From Rhizobium favelukesii (GTDB lineage: Bacteria; Pseudomonadota; Alphaproteobacteria; Rhizobiales; Rhizobiaceae), in contig NZ_HG916854.1 of NCBI RefSeq assembly GCF_000577275.2, positions 248,001 to 312,000 of the forward strand: DNA of 64,000 nucleotides, given 5' to 3'. How positions within the stretch are numbered: the first letter of the stretch is position 1; each line of letters begins with the position of its first letter. The notes below the pieces were generated by a model that saw only the letters and a list, made by a program, of their open reading frames with translations, had not been told where the DNA came from and searched no databases. The position numbers and the translations under genes are program-made. Below are positions 45,235 through 57,965 of this stretch, piece by piece.

Positions 45235-46128
45235 TTATGTGCGGTACCGGAGAGCCTCGACGACGAGGGCGAAAGCCGGCGAGGGATGCCTCCGGTTCGG
45301 ATAGTAAAGATGATAGCCCGCAAACGGCGGGCACCAGTCCTCCAGCACCCTGATCAGTTCGCCCTTGTCCAAAAGCTGGTGCACCTGATCCTCTGGCATG
45401 TAGGCCAGCCCCAATCCTCTAAGAGCCGCCTCCCGTCTCATTGCCAGGTTGTTGAAGACGAGCTGTCCCTCGACGCGGACGCGGAGCTCCCGTCCGTCCT
45501 TCTCGAACTCCCAGGCGAAGATGTTGTCGTACGTCGGCAGCCGCATGTTGATGCAGTTGTGGGCGGTCAAATCCTGTGGCGTCTCCGGCCAAAGGTGCTG
45601 ACGGAAGTAGGCGGGCGACCCCACAACCGCCATTCTGACTTCGGGGCTGATCGGAACCGCAATCATGTCCTTCGCGACCTGCTCGCCTAGACGGACGCCG
45701 GCGTCGAAGCGCTCGGCGACAATGTCTGTGAGCCCGTAGTCGACGATGATCTCGACCTTTACGTCGGGATTGTCCGGCAGGAACTTCTCGAGAGCAGATG
45801 CAAGAACGGACACCGCAGCATGCTCTCCCGCGGTAATGCGTACGGTACCCGTCGGCCGGTCCCGCATCTCGCTCAGTGCCGCGAGCTCGGCTTGGATCTC
45901 TTCGAAACGCGGCCCCGCCGTCTGCAGCAGCCGTTCGCCGGCTGCGGTGGGCGAAACTCGACGCGTCGTTCTTGTCAGCAGTCTCATGCCCAGCCGCTCC
46001 TCGAGACCTCGGATCGTTTGGCTGAGGGCCGACTGCGACACGCCGAGCTTGGCGGCGGCCTTCGTGAAGCTTTCCTCGCGGGCAACGGTGACGAAGGCGG
46101 CAAGGTCATTGAAGTTCTCGTTCGGCAT
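45235..46128 (-). CDS. LysR-type transcriptional regulator, paralogue
   Basis: A 297-residue LysR protein with HTH FTKAAAKLGVSQSALSQTIRGLE and a substrate-binding domain. Long identical stretches with the LysR at 6926-7819 show recent common ancestry. It is divergent from the Tat-type AKR gene at 46241, with a palindromic box at 46157-46173 in the 112-base gap, and upstream of the hydrolase. It probably controls both. Confidence 0.92.
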   Translation of the reverse strand: MPNENFNDLAAFVTVAREESFTKAAAKLGVSQSALSQTIRGLEERLGMRLLTRTTRRVSPTAAGERLLQTAGPRFEEIQAELAALSEMRDRPTGTVRITAGEHAAVSVLASALEKFLPDNPDVKVEIIVDYGLTDIVAERFDAGVRLGEQVAKDMIAVPISPEVRMAVVGSPAYFRQHLWPETPQDLTAHNCINMRLPTYDNIFAWEFEKDGRELRVRVEGQLVFNNLAMRREAALRGLGLAYMPEDQVHQLLDKGELIRVLEDWCPPFAGYHLYYPNRRHPSPAFALVVEALRYRT

Positions 46129-46156
46129 TCATTAGTCCTGCTTATAGGGGAATGCG

Positions 46157-46173
46157 GATTATAGCGTCTAATC
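46157..46173. promoter_or_regulatory. LysR-type box between LysR and AKR
   Basis: GATTATAGCGTCTAATC is a near-palindrome with GATTA/TAATC arms. It lies about 30 bases upstream of the LysR start and about 70 bases upstream of the AKR start. Its GCGTCTAATC half occurs again at 10552-10561. Confidence 0.55.
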
Positions 46174-46240
46174 GAGCGATCAAGCGAGGGCTATATTCGG
46201 AAGCAGGAAGAACTCCGTAGCGCCGTGAAAGGATTTCTAG

Positions 46241-47395
<1,155 letters not shown>

Positions 47396-47457
47396 CCGTT
47401 TGGGGCACGGGGTACTCGTGACCATTGGGCGGACAGCACCACACGAAAGGAATGACG

Positions 47458-49141
<1,684 letters not shown>

Positions 49142-49154
49142 GGGCATGAGCTCA

Positions 49155-49345
49155 GCGTTCGGCGCGGCCGCCGTTTTATTGTCGTAGAGGACGGCGGTCA
49201 GGGTTAGATCGTCGAACGCAATTCTGCCTGACGTTGCTTGCTTCTTGGCTTGCGGGATCGCCTCCCTGCTGCGCCTTGAGCGCAGAGGGAAGGGTGGCCG
49301 GTGCCGTAGCACCGAGGACTGCCCGACGCGTGAAATTCGTAGATC
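49155..49345 (-). pseudogene. Remnant of a Tat-type cyclophilin-like protein
   Basis: On the minus strand one frame reads FTRRAVLGATAPATL (a Tat leader) and then AQQGGDPASQEAS. The next frame continues SGRIAFDDLTLTAVLYDN, typical of the start of a cyclophilin-like domain (family PF18050). After this the sequence ends at the AKR stop. So only the first 60-70 codons remain, with one frameshift, and no start codon is clear. Confidence 0.5.
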
Positions 49346-49536
49346 TCAGCGTTATGCCCGCCCGCCTCAGACCGCAGAAACCCAGCCCGATGTCGGTCAC
49401 TCATGAGCGTGATCGATAACTGCATGCAGTAAAAGCACCCTAAACAAATTTTCCGGCGCCCTACCTTTGCAAGTTGGCATCAAGCCCATCGGGCCTGATG
49501 CCTCCGTCCAACGAATAAAACGAAGTGGAGATGGAC
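49346..49536. other. Short gap before paoA, no gene
   Basis: The region is AT-rich and probably holds the paoA promoter. It includes ACCCTAAACAAATTTTCC at about 49437-49455, which resembles a promoter-like A/T block but not the sulfatase-cluster motif. Confidence 0.35.
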
Positions 49537-50175
49537 ATGCAAAACCCTGCCCAACTGGAACTTTCCCGTCGCGACCTGCTTATCTCGTCGGCCGCGACGA
49601 TCGCGGTTACTGGGACCGTCGCCAAAGGCGCGGCGGCGCAATCCGCAGGGAGAACAATGGATTACACGACGAAGGTAACCTTCATGGTCAACGGCGAGGA
49701 ACGCGATCTCGACGTCGACAACAGAACCACGCTGCTCGACGCGCTGCGCGAACATCTCCACCTCACCGGCACCAAGAAGGGCTGCGATCACGGCCAATGC
49801 GGCGCGTGCACGGTCATCGTCGACGGACGGCGGATCAACTCCTGCCTGACGCTGGCCGTCATGCACGAGGGCGACGAGATCACGACGATCGAAGGCCTCG
49901 GAAGGCCCGGCGAACTCCATCCAATGCAGGCCGCCTTCGTCAAACACGACGGCTTCCAGTGCGGCTACTGCACGCCCGGTCAGATCTGTTCCTCCCTGGC
50001 GGTGCTCGACGAGATCAAGTCGAACATTCCCAGCCACGTCACCGGCGATTTGAACAGCCCGGCGCAGTTGACTGCAGCCGAAGTGCGCGAACGCATGAGC
50101 GGCAACATCTGTCGTTGCGGGGCCTACTCCAACATTCTCGACGCCATTTCGGAATTCGCGGGGATCAAAGCATGA
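49537..50175 (+). CDS. paoA: Aldehyde oxidoreductase iron-sulfur subunit
   Basis: A 212-residue subunit of a periplasmic xanthine-oxidase-family enzyme. A Tat leader [15 protein letters not shown] at about 7-21 exports the complex. The first [2Fe-2S] is [14 protein letters not shown] plus the Cys in INSCLTL, the second CGYCTPGQ and CRCGAY. It passes electrons from the molybdenum site to FAD. The stop overlaps the paoB start (ATGA). Confidence 0.93.
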   Translation: MQNPAQLELSRRDLLISSAATIAVTGTVAKGAAAQSAGRTMDYTTKVTFMVNGEERDLDVDNRTTLLDALREHLHLTGTKKGCDHGQCGACTVIVDGRRINSCLTLAVMHEGDEITTIEGLGRPGELHPMQAAFVKHDGFQCGYCTPGQICSSLAVLDEIKSNIPSHVTGDLNSPAQLTAAEVRERMSGNICRCGAYSNILDAISEFAGIKA

Positions 50176-51122
50176 AAGCCTTTACCTACGAACGGGCCTC
50201 ATCTGTCGAGGCCGCGGCCAAGGCGGTCGCATCCAACCCTGAAGCAAAGTTCATCGCCGGCGGCACGAACCTGCTCGATCTCATGAAGCTTGAGATCGAG
50301 GCGCCGACGCACCTGATCGACGTGAACGGTCTTAGTCTCGACAAGATCGAAATCACTCCCGAGGGCGGACTGCGTATCGGCGCTCTCGTGAGGAATACGG
50401 ATCTCGCAGCGCACGAAGTCGTCCGTCGCGACTACGGACTTCTATCACGAGCGCTCGTGGCCGGTGCCTCGGGGCAGCTACGCAACAAGGCGACGACGGC
50501 AGGAAACCTTCTGCAGCGGACGCGCTGTCCGTACTTCTACGACACCAATCAGCCATGCAACAAGCGCCAGCCGGGCAGCGGCTGTTCGGCCATCGGTGGC
50601 TTCTCCCGCCAGCATGCTGTCGTCGGTGGCAGCGATGCTTGCATCGCCACCCATCCAAGCGACATGGCAATCGCCATGCGGGTTCTCGATGCGACCGTCG
50701 AGACGGTAAAGGCAGACGGAAGCGAGCACTCGATCCCAATTGCTGACTTTTATCGTCTGCCCGGCGACACGCCGCATATCGAGACCGTCCTCGAGCGTGG
50801 CGAGTTCATCACCGCCGTCATGCTGCCGCCGCCGATCGGTGGGAAGCACATTTACCGCAAGGTTCGCGACCGCGCCTCCTACGCCTTCGCGCTCGTCTCG
50901 GTCGGAGCCGTCATCCAGCCCGACGGAACCGGACATGTCGCGGTCGGTGGCGTCGCACACAAGCCCTGGCGGGTCGAGGCGGCCGAAGCCGAGCTTCCGA
51001 AAGGTGCTCAGGCTGTCGCAGGCGCCATCCTCGCCGACGCCCATCCCACGGAGCAGAACCGTTTCAAAGTCGAGCTGGTCAAGCGCACGCTCGGCGCCGT
51101 CCTTTCAGAAGCAAGGGGTTGA
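50172..51122 (+). CDS. paoB: Aldehyde oxidoreductase FAD subunit
   Basis: A 316-residue FAD-binding subunit of the CO-dehydrogenase/xanthine-oxidase type. FAD contacts are [11 protein letters not shown] and [15 protein letters not shown]. The cysteines at [15 protein letters not shown] and DACIATH can bind the additional [4Fe-4S] cluster known in PaoB. It is translated with paoA and is followed 3 bases later by paoC. Confidence 0.93.
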   Translation: MKAFTYERASSVEAAAKAVASNPEAKFIAGGTNLLDLMKLEIEAPTHLIDVNGLSLDKIEITPEGGLRIGALVRNTDLAAHEVVRRDYGLLSRALVAGASGQLRNKATTAGNLLQRTRCPYFYDTNQPCNKRQPGSGCSAIGGFSRQHAVVGGSDACIATHPSDMAIAMRVLDATVETVKADGSEHSIPIADFYRLPGDTPHIETVLERGEFITAVMLPPPIGGKHIYRKVRDRASYAFALVSVGAVIQPDGTGHVAVGGVAHKPWRVEAAEAELPKGAQAVAGAILADAHPTEQNRFKVELVKRTLGAVLSEARG

Positions 51123-51125
51123 GCC

Positions 51126-53318
51126 ATGAAGTTTGATAGGCCAGCAACCACCAATCCGATCGACCGGCTGAAGGTCGTCGGCCAACCGATCCACCGCATC
51201 GACGGGCAGCTCAAGACGACCGGAAGGGCGATGTACGCCTACGAGTGGCATGACCCCAATATGCCATACGCCTACGGCTATCCCGTCGGTTCGGCCATCG
51301 CCAAGGGCCGGATAAAATCGATGGACGTCTCCGCCGTCAAGATGGCGGCAGGCGTCCTCGCCGTTGTCACGACCCTCGACGTCGGCGACCGTAAGAAGGG
51401 CAAGTTCAACACGGCCAAGCTCTTCGGCGGCGACAAGATCCAGCACTACCACCAGGCGATCGCTGTCGTCGTCGCGGAGACCTTTGAACAGGCTCGCGCG
51501 GCAGCTGCCTTGATCAAGGTCGCCTACGCTGAGGAGAAAGGTGCGTTCGACCTCAAGGAAGCACAGGCCTCAGCTAAAAAACCGGACGAGTCTGTGCAGC
51601 CGGACTCTGCGGCCGGCGACTTCGAGTCCGCGTTCAAGAGCGCGCCAGTTACCTTCGAGGAAACCTACACCACCCCCGACCAGTCCCACGCGATGATGGA
51701 GCCGCACGCTTCCATCGCCGCATGGAACGGCGACGAGGTGACGGTGTGGACTTCGAGCCAGATGATCGACTGGTGGCGCTCCGACCTCGCAACGACGCTC
51801 GACGTCGACAAGGAGAAGATCCACCTCATGTCTCCATTCATCGGTGGCGGGTTCGGTGGCAAGCTCTTTCTTCGATCGGACGCTGTCCTCGCAGCGTTCG
51901 CTGCCAAGGCCGCCAAGCGACCGGTCAAGGTCGCCCTGCCGCGCCCGTTCATGATGAACAACACGACGCATCGTCCAGCGACGATCCAGCGCATCCGCAT
52001 CGGCGCGGGGCACGACGGGAAGATTACCGCGATCGCCCACGAAAGCTGGTCGGGCGATCTCGAGGGGGGCCAGCTCGAAACGGCCGTCAACCAGACACGG
52101 CTCCTCTACGCCGGAGGCAACCGGATGACGGCCATGCGCCTCGCCACGCTGGACCTTCCCGAAGGCAACGCCATGCGTGCGCCCGGCGAGGCGCCCGGGT
52201 TGATGGCGCTGGAGATCGCGATCGACGAGATGGCCGAGAAGGTCGGTATGGATCCGGTCGAGTTCAGGATCGTCAACGACACCCAGGTCGACCCGGAAAA
52301 GCCCGAGCGTCCGTTTTCTCATCGAGACCTTGTCGGCTGTCTGAAGCTCGGCGCCGAACGGTTCGGCTGGAGCAACCGGCCCAAGGCCGGATCCCGCCGC
52401 GAAGGGAACTGGCTGGTCGGCATGGGCGTCGCCGCGGCCTTCCGCAACAACCTCGTCCTGCCGTCCGGGGCGCGGGTGAAGCTCGACAGGCAGGGCGTCG
52501 TGACGGTCGAGACCGACATGACCGACATTGGTACTGGCAGCTATACTATCATTGCGCAGACTGCTGCCGAGATGATGGGTGTGGGGATCGACAAGGTCGC
52601 CGTCCAGCTCGGAGACTCCCGGTTCCCCGTGTCGGCCGGATCGGGTGGACAATTCGGTGCGAACTCGTCGACCTCGGGCGTTTATGCCGCTTGCGTAAAG
52701 CTGCGCGAGGCCGCGGCCAAGAAACTCGGCTTCAATTCTAAGGACGTTGTCTTCGAGAACGGCGACGTGCGCTCGGGCAATCGTTCGGTTCCGCTCGCCG
52801 AAGCCGCGGGGCAGGAAGGGCTCGTCGGAGAGGACACAATAACATGGGGCGACCTTACGGAAACCCACCAACAGTCGACCTTCGGCGCGCACTTCATTGA
52901 GGTCGGCGTCGACGTCGCGACTGGCGAGACGCGCCTCCGGCGGATGCTGGCCGTCTGCGCCGCCGGCCGCATCCTCAATCCAATCACGGCTCGCAGCCAG
53001 GTGATCGGAGCCATGACCATGGGAGCCGGCGGCGCCCTGTCGGAAGAACTTGCCGTCGATACCCGGCGCGGCTTCTTCGTCAACCACGACCTCGCCGGCT
53101 ACGAGGTCGCGGTCCATGCAGACATTCCGCGTCAGGACGTGATTTTCATGGACGAGACAGATCCGATGTCGTCGCCGATGAAAGCGAAAGGTGTCGGCGA
53201 GCTAGGCCTTTGCGGCGTCTCCGCCGCGATCGCCAACGCCATCTACAACGCGACAGGCGTCCGCGTCCGACACTATCCGATCACGCTCGACAAACTGATC
53301 GAAGGCATGCCTGCCTGA
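51126..53318 (+). CDS. paoC: Aldehyde oxidoreductase molybdenum-binding subunit
   Basis: A 730-residue catalytic subunit. Family motifs are FIGGGFGGKLFLR (cofactor contact), the region AMRAPGEAPGLMALE, and the base catalyst Glu in KGVGELGLCGV (about residue 692). It binds molybdopterin-cytosine dinucleotide and oxidises aldehydes (vanillin, cinnamaldehyde and benzaldehyde are typical). The maturation gene paoD/xdhC is not present in the window, so a distant copy must act. Next to LysR and AKR genes it completes an aldehyde-handling region. Confidence 0.93.
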   Translation: MKFDRPATTNPIDRLKVVGQPIHRIDGQLKTTGRAMYAYEWHDPNMPYAYGYPVGSAIAKGRIKSMDVSAVKMAAGVLAVVTTLDVGDRKKGKFNTAKLFGGDKIQHYHQAIAVVVAETFEQARAAAALIKVAYAEEKGAFDLKEAQASAKKPDESVQPDSAAGDFESAFKSAPVTFEETYTTPDQSHAMMEPHASIAAWNGDEVTVWTSSQMIDWWRSDLATTLDVDKEKIHLMSPFIGGGFGGKLFLRSDAVLAAFAAKAAKRPVKVALPRPFMMNNTTHRPATIQRIRIGAGHDGKITAIAHESWSGDLEGGQLETAVNQTRLLYAGGNRMTAMRLATLDLPEGNAMRAPGEAPGLMALEIAIDEMAEKVGMDPVEFRIVNDTQVDPEKPERPFSHRDLVGCLKLGAERFGWSNRPKAGSRREGNWLVGMGVAAAFRNNLVLPSGARVKLDRQGVVTVETDMTDIGTGSYTIIAQTAAEMMGVGIDKVAVQLGDSRFPVSAGSGGQFGANSSTSGVYAACVKLREAAAKKLGFNSKDVVFENGDVRSGNRSVPLAEAAGQEGLVGEDTITWGDLTETHQQSTFGAHFIEVGVDVATGETRLRRMLAVCAAGRILNPITARSQVIGAMTMGAGGALSEELAVDTRRGFFVNHDLAGYEVAVHADIPRQDVIFMDETDPMSSPMKAKGVGELGLCGVSAAIANAIYNATGVRVRHYPITLDKLIEGMPA

Positions 53319-53340
53319 CCGCAAACGGACGGCTGTCGGT

Positions 53341-53583
53341 TTGACGACCGCCGTCCGCCTCACCATTCGAAACCTTTCCGATGAAACACATCGCGCTCTG
53401 CGGGTGCGAGCGGCTCACCATGGCCGTAGCACGGAAGCCGAGATCCGTGATATTCTCGAATCCGCGGTTCATCCGTCGGAGCGAGTGAAGCTCGGTTCTC
53501 TTCTCGCGGAAATCGGCCGTGAAGCAGAGCGTTCCAATCGAGACGTTGAAGCTTTGCAGCAAAGTCGCCAACTGAACCAATGA
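53341..53583 (+). CDS. FitA-like ribbon-helix-helix antitoxin
   Basis: An 80-residue protein with the N-terminal ribbon-helix-helix of FitA/Arc type: VRLTIRNLSDETHRALRVRAAHHGRSTEAEIRDILESAV. The start is TTG at 53341, inside a hairpin (CGGACGGC/GCCGTCCG at 53326-53357) that could affect its translation. It precedes the broken PIN toxin by 7 bases. Confidence 0.75.
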   Translation: MTTAVRLTIRNLSDETHRALRVRAAHHGRSTEAEIRDILESAVHPSERVKLGSLLAEIGREAERSNRDVEALQQSRQLNQ

Positions 53584-53590
53584 CTTTCGA

Positions 53591-53940
53591 ATGATCTCGC
53601 TGGACATCAATGTGATATACGAGCCATGGGAACCGGCTCCCGATGAGGCGCTAATCGCTTGGCTGGATGCCCAGGTCGTCGAGACATTGTTCCTGTCCGC
53701 AATATCAATCGCTGAACTTCGTTTCGGGATTGCTTCTATGCCTGCAGGTAAGCGGCAAACAATCCTTCGCGATCGCCTCGAGGGTGAAGTGCTCCCACTT
53801 TGCCGAGCGCGCATCCTGCCATTCGACGTCCTTACCTCCCAGTTTACTCGGAGCTAATGGCGCGTGCCCGTTCGTCTTGGAAGGCTATCGGCAAGGCTGA
53901 TGAAATCGAGCCAGCGTGCTGGTCACGGCTTTCCAGGTGG
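53591..53940 (+). pseudogene. FitB/VapC-like PIN-domain toxin, broken
   Basis: Residues 1-80 read as a FitB/VapC toxin: D5 in ISLDINVI, DAQVVETLFLSAISIAELRFG with the conserved Glu, and EGEVLPLCRARILPFD. The frame then ends TRS-stop at about 53857, while the other frame continues SELMARARSSWKAIGKAD as the family would, and then loses similarity. The third and fourth acidic residues of the PIN site are therefore missing. The toxin is probably inactive, which explains why the antitoxin can persist alone. Confidence 0.7.
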
Positions 53941-54025
53941 GGCGTCTTTCTGTGAACTCAGACAGTCGCACCAGTCACGGCAGCGCAGCGCAGCGCTCCA
54001 ACCCAAGCCCATGAGAGGAACGACC

Positions 54026-54560
54026 ATGACCACGATCGCAACCATCGCCCCGACCATCGAAAACGGCGCGACCGTCTTCATCCCGCTCAACTAGCTCAAG
54101 AAGCACCCGAAGAATGCCCGCAACACCCCGCACAGCGAGGCGAAGGCGACCAGTTTTCTGCGAGCGAGCCGGAACCGGAAGAAGACGCCGGGGATGATGG
54201 CAAGCCGCCGTCGGATTCGCTCTTCCGCGACCTGACCGCGCATCGCACCCTTGGCCTGCGTCTCGCCCTTGGCGAGCAGCCGGATATGGCACTCATAGCC
54301 GTCCTCCACACGCTGGCGGCGCAGACCTTCTATCGCGGCGGCAGCGAGGCCCATTGCCTCGAAGTCCGCCCGACCAGCAACTACCTCGCGGCCCACACCG
54401 ACGGCATCGAGGACACGGCGGCGAAGATGCTGAATGATCGTCATGCCGGATTGGCGGCGGACATGCCGCGTGATGTGCTCGACCTCTGGGGCTTCGTCGC
54501 CGCTCTGGACTATGCGAGCCTGATGGCCTTGCTCGCGTTTCGATACCGGATCAATACTCC
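54026..54560 (+). pseudogene. ParB-like plasmid partition gene, degraded
   Basis: A start with GAGAGG upstream reads MTTIATIAPTIENGATVFIPLN, then TAG in place of a codon such as AAG, then LKKHPKNARNTPHSEA, the N-terminal ParB-like nuclease region. After a jump near 54160 a different portion reads SLFRDLTAHRTLGLRLALGEQPDMALIAVLHTLA and VLDLWGFVAALDYASLMALLA, typical of the C-terminal half of plasmid-type ParB proteins. The central part is deleted, and an IS5 fragment follows. It points to plasmid ancestry. Confidence 0.65.
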
Positions 54561-54599
54561 CCAGAAGTGCCGTTTGAATCGTCCCCGGTTTAGCGTTGC

Positions 54600-55063
54600 C
54601 GCCAGTCTTCCGGGGCGCGGGCAAGAAGATCAAGGGGCGCAAGCGTCACATCGTCGTCGATACGCTGGGATTGATGGTCGGCCTCATGGTTCATAGCGCT
54701 GATGTTCAGGATCGCGACGGCGCAGCCGCTGTCCTCAAATCCATTCTCAAGCGCTGGCCTTGGCTCAGACATATCTTCGCCGATGGCGGCTATGCCGGAC
54801 CGAAGCTGAGGGGCGCGCTGCAAAAGATCGCTACGTTTACTCTCCAGATCGTCAAACGAACCGACAAGGCCAAGGGCTTCGAAGTCCTGCCGCGCCGTTG
54901 GGTCGTGGAGCGCACCTTCGCGTGGCTCGGCCGATGCCGACGATTGGCCAAGGATTGGGAGAAATCAATCGCTTCGGCTGAAACCTGGATCATCATCGCT
55001 CACATCCGCATCCTGACCCGACGCCTCGCAAGATATTACGATTATTGAATTCTTTTCGAGTCC
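54600..55063 (+). mobile_element. IS5-family transposase fragment (3' part)
   Basis: The frame from about 54600 reads AGKKIKGRKRHIVVDTLGLM, SADVQDRDGAAAVL, IFADGGYAGPKL and the closing ERTFAWLGRCRRLAKDWEKS, the C-terminal half of an IS5/IS427-type DDE transposase with its second Asp (in FADGGYAG) and Glu (in VVERTFAW). The N-terminal half with the first Asp is missing. The end of the gene is at 55048. Its right end was later used as a target by the next insertion sequence. Confidence 0.75.
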
Positions 55064-55072
55064 GGTTCTAAG

Positions 55073-56586
55073 CTCGACTTTGTACAAAATCGGTGGTGAT
55101 TTCGGGGGCATCTGAGCAGCCCTGGGTGAATCAATTCGCCGCAGGGTCCCGGCCTTGCGCCATTCGTTTGATCGGATTCGAACGAATGGATGAGCGAACA
55201 ACATGATTGTAGCCGTGAGCCGGGAGACGCGGTCCCCCACATCCTTCGCAAATGGCTGTCGCCGTTTCGTTTCTGGTTTACCGCGCCAAGCTGGGAGCAT
55301 CTGCTGGTCCTGGTGATGGGTGCGCTCCTTTCGCCTGGCAAGCGAACGGTGACGGCCTGCCTGCGCATCACCGGACGCGCGGAGGTAAGTAATTTTGCCG
55401 CCTATCATCAACTCCTCAACCGAGCCCGCTGGAACCCTCGCACGTTGGCGGCCCGTCTGCTGTCCATCATTGTTGCCCGGCTCGTGCCCGAGGGCCCTGT
55501 CGTGATTGGCATGGATGATACAATCGAACGGCGTTGGGGCCAACGCATCGCCGCGCGTGGAATTTATCGTGACCCGGTGCGCTCCAGCCATGGCCACTTT
55601 GTCAAAGCCAGCGGCTTGAGATGGTTGAGCTTCATGGTTCTTTCACCTGTCCCATGGGCAAAATGTATTAAAGCCCTGCCGGTGCTGACGATCCTGTGTC
55701 CCTCTGAGCGCCATGATCAGAAGAAGGGCCGAAAGCACAAGCTGCTGACTGATTGGGCAAGGCAAGGCGTCTTGCAGCTTTGCCGCTGGCTGCCGGGCCG
55801 CGAAATCATCTTTGTCGGCGATAGCAGCTTTGCCGTTCATACACTGGCTGCGGCTCTTCCCGACACGGCCACTCTCATCACGCGGTTGCGTCTGGATGCC
55901 AGTCTCTTTGCTCCACCAGATCAACGGCACGAACATACGCTCGGGCGACCGGCGCAAAAAGGCAGGCCATTGCCGAAACTGAAAACGCTCCTCAAAGACG
56001 CAAAGACCGAGTGGCAGCGCATCGTCGCATCGTCCTGGTACGGCAAGCAAACCGACAAAACCCTTGATGTCACATCAGGAACCGGCCTCTGGTATCGGCG
56101 TGGAACGCCCCCAAGACCAATTCGCTGGGTTCTCGTTCGCGATCCATCAGGCCGTCGTGAACCCCAGGCGTTCATGAGCACCAACGTCAACCTTGAGCCC
56201 GCTCAGATCATTGCCTATTTCGTTCGGCGCTGGCAGATCGAGGTCACCTTCGCCGAAACGCGAGCGCATCTTGGCGTGGAAACCCAACGGCAGTGGAACG
56301 ACAAAGCCATCATGCGCACGACCCCGTCGCTGCTGGCGCTCTACAGCCTCGTCACACTCTGGGCATGCGATCTGCTCGGTCATGGCGTCCTTCCCTATGC
56401 CGCCGCCTGGTACAAGAAAACAGAGTTCACCTTCTCCGATGCCATCGGTGCGGTTCGCATGATCCTGTGGGATCAGGATATTTATCGACAGCACCCGCCA
56501 GACCCGGACATTCCTGAAACTCAACCAAGCCGCCTCAAGCGGATGACACAAGCACTTTGCTTCGCTGCATAATGTACAAAGTCGAG
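55073..56586 (+). mobile_element. Complete insertion sequence, DDE transposase
   Basis: Terminal inverted repeats are CTCGACTTTGTACA at 55073-55086 and its complement at 56573-56586. Both ends are flanked by CTAAG (55068-55072 and 56587-56591), a 5-bp target duplication. The element is about 1.5 kb and holds one transposase gene. It interrupts the end of the IS5 remnant and separates it from the aspA remnant. Confidence 0.8.
55190..56572 (+). CDS. Transposase of the 1.5-kb insertion sequence
   Basis: A 460-residue DDE transposase with IGMDDTIERRWG (first Asp), IFVGDSSFAVH (second Asp) and TFAETRAHLGVETQ (Glu). It resembles the IS4/IS701-type transposases of rhizobia (KKGRKHKLLTDWARQG is typical). 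The protein is complete, so the element is possibly still mobile. The stop lies just before the right inverted repeat. Confidence 0.85.
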   Translation: MSEQHDCSREPGDAVPHILRKWLSPFRFWFTAPSWEHLLVLVMGALLSPGKRTVTACLRITGRAEVSNFAAYHQLLNRARWNPRTLAARLLSIIVARLVPEGPVVIGMDDTIERRWGQRIAARGIYRDPVRSSHGHFVKASGLRWLSFMVLSPVPWAKCIKALPVLTILCPSERHDQKKGRKHKLLTDWARQGVLQLCRWLPGREIIFVGDSSFAVHTLAAALPDTATLITRLRLDASLFAPPDQRHEHTLGRPAQKGRPLPKLKTLLKDAKTEWQRIVASSWYGKQTDKTLDVTSGTGLWYRRGTPPRPIRWVLVRDPSGRREPQAFMSTNVNLEPAQIIAYFVRRWQIEVTFAETRAHLGVETQRQWNDKAIMRTTPSLLALYSLVTLWACDLLGHGVLPYAAAWYKKTEFTFSDAIGAVRMILWDQDIYRQHPPDPDIPETQPSRLKRMTQALCFAA

Positions 56587-56597
56587 CTAAGTCTAAG

Positions 56598-56840
56598 CTA
56601 AGAGATTATGGCTGCCTTATCGGCCGATAGATGACCGAGTTTAGCATTCGCGCGTGATGCGGATAATTTTACGAAAGCGAGCGCCCTGATGAAAACAGGG
56701 TACCAGCAAATTTTTATGCCAGATATTGGGAAATTCGCGATACCTCGGGCCGTCTGAGCCCCATAGTACGCCTCAGAGGGGATTGCGATATTTCCGAGCG
56801 AGTCTTTTTCGATGCGTTCAGGATTGTAAAGCGTGGTCAC
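56598..56840 (-). pseudogene. aspA: aspA (aspartate ammonia-lyase), 5' fragment
   Basis: An 80-codon fragment with a GTG start (MTTLYNPERIEKDSLGNIAI) and the family-typical SEAYYGAQTARGIANFPISGIKI, ending ADKAAIIS at a stop. The full enzyme has about 470 residues, so five sixths is missing. The break is next to the right end of the insertion sequence. It would have no activity. Confidence 0.75.
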
Positions 56841-57039
56841 GTGTTATCACCCTTGAAAAAATCACGTCCCGCCCCATCGCAGGGAGGCTTGAAGAACTTC
56901 ATTCCGACGAAACGTCGGGCGTAAACAGCTGCAGTGAAGGGGCACCAAGGCTACTTCAGCCCCGCGCAGACCCCGTGATCAACGGACTGTCCATGAAGAC
57001 ACTCGTCGGAAGTCGCCAGTGTTCGACAATCCCCGGAGA

Positions 57040-57756
57040 ATATATCTCCCCAGAGCGCGATCAAGACGACGATCAAGAAGGCCTTCGATTGGGCGCGCTC
57101 TGATGAAATGCACAGCTTCCTCGGTGCAACCACATGCCCGCTCGAAAACTTGTTCGAGGGTCGCGCCGACCTCTTCATGGTCGTGCCGCTCGACCAGGTG
57201 GACGCCCAGGCCGTCTTTCTCCGATTGCTGACAAACATCATTCTCGGCATGGCCGTGCGCCTTGAAGGCGCGAAGAAGCCGAAAAAGAACGTGCTCCTGG
57301 TGCTGGACGAGTTTGTCCGTCTCGGCCGCATGGAAAAGCTGATCAACATCGCAAACGTGCCGCCGGCTGCGGCATCGAAGCGCTGTTTATCACCCAGGAC
57401 AAGGGCCAGATCGAAAGCGTCTACGGCAAGGGCGACACCGCTAGCATTCTCGGCTCCTGCGTCACCACCCGCATTTTCGGTCTTGGCCGCGCCGAGTTCG
57501 AAACCGCCAATTGGGCCGTGAATGCGGTTGGCGATTGCGCCGTACCAAGCAATCGTCCGCCAAATTCGGTGAGAGCCGCAAAACCTCCACCGCCGAGCAG
57601 CGCCAGAAGCTCATGACCGCCGATCATATCCTGGAAATGAAGACCGGCAAGATGCTGCTGCTGACGGGTTCGAAACCGCCTGCGCTCGTTGACGCGATCG
57701 TTTCGCACAGGCATTCGTCATATCGAGGAAAGTTGGACCGGAATCCGATGGTGTGA
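57040..57756 (+). pseudogene. traG: TraG/VirD4-type coupling protein, fragment with two frameshifts
   Basis: The sequence reads in one frame TIKKAFDWARSDEMHSFLG, PLENLFEGRADLFMVVPLDQVDAQA and LLVLDEFVRLGRMEKLINIANV (Walker B LLVLDE). It then needs a one-base shift near 57362 to continue GCGIEALFITQDKGQIESVYGKGDTASILG, and another near 57530 to end AEQRQKLMTADHILEMKTGKMLLLTGSKPPAL. Only the C-terminal part of a conjugation coupling ATPase remains. It shows the region once carried a conjugation system. Confidence 0.75.
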
Positions 57757-57863
57757 TTTGATCTGCAAGGCTTCCAGTAGGATAGGAACCGCTGCGATTC
57801 CCAATCAGCGGGGCCATAACTCCCAATCGGCCGAAGTTCCCGGCATCGCATCGGCTCCACCTG

Positions 57864-57883
57864 AATTTCCCGATCGGGAAATT
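57864..57883. promoter_or_regulatory. hipBA operator, copy 1
   Basis: AATTTCCCGATCGGGAAATT is a perfect 20-base palindrome. The same 16-base core TTTCCCGATCGGGAAA is repeated at 57916-57931 and 57966-57981. The starts of the three cores are 57866, 57916 and 57966, exactly 50 bases apart. HipB binds palindromes of this kind to repress its own operon. Confidence 0.75.
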
Positions 57884-57915
57884 TTCCCAAATATGGATCA
57901 CCTGGCGCTGGTTAT

Positions 57916-57931
57916 TTTCCCGATCGGGAAA
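57916..57931. promoter_or_regulatory. hipBA operator, copy 2
   Basis: Core TTTCCCGATCGGGAAA, identical to copies 1 and 3, 50 bases from each. Confidence 0.75.
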
Positions 57932-57965
57932 TTTTACTCGACAGGGCGGCTGATATGCTGCTATT

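Noticed and set aside
51570..53117. 515-codon open frame on the minus strand
   Set aside because: It is the exact antisense of paoC in a GC-rich gene and has no motif or ribosome-binding site.
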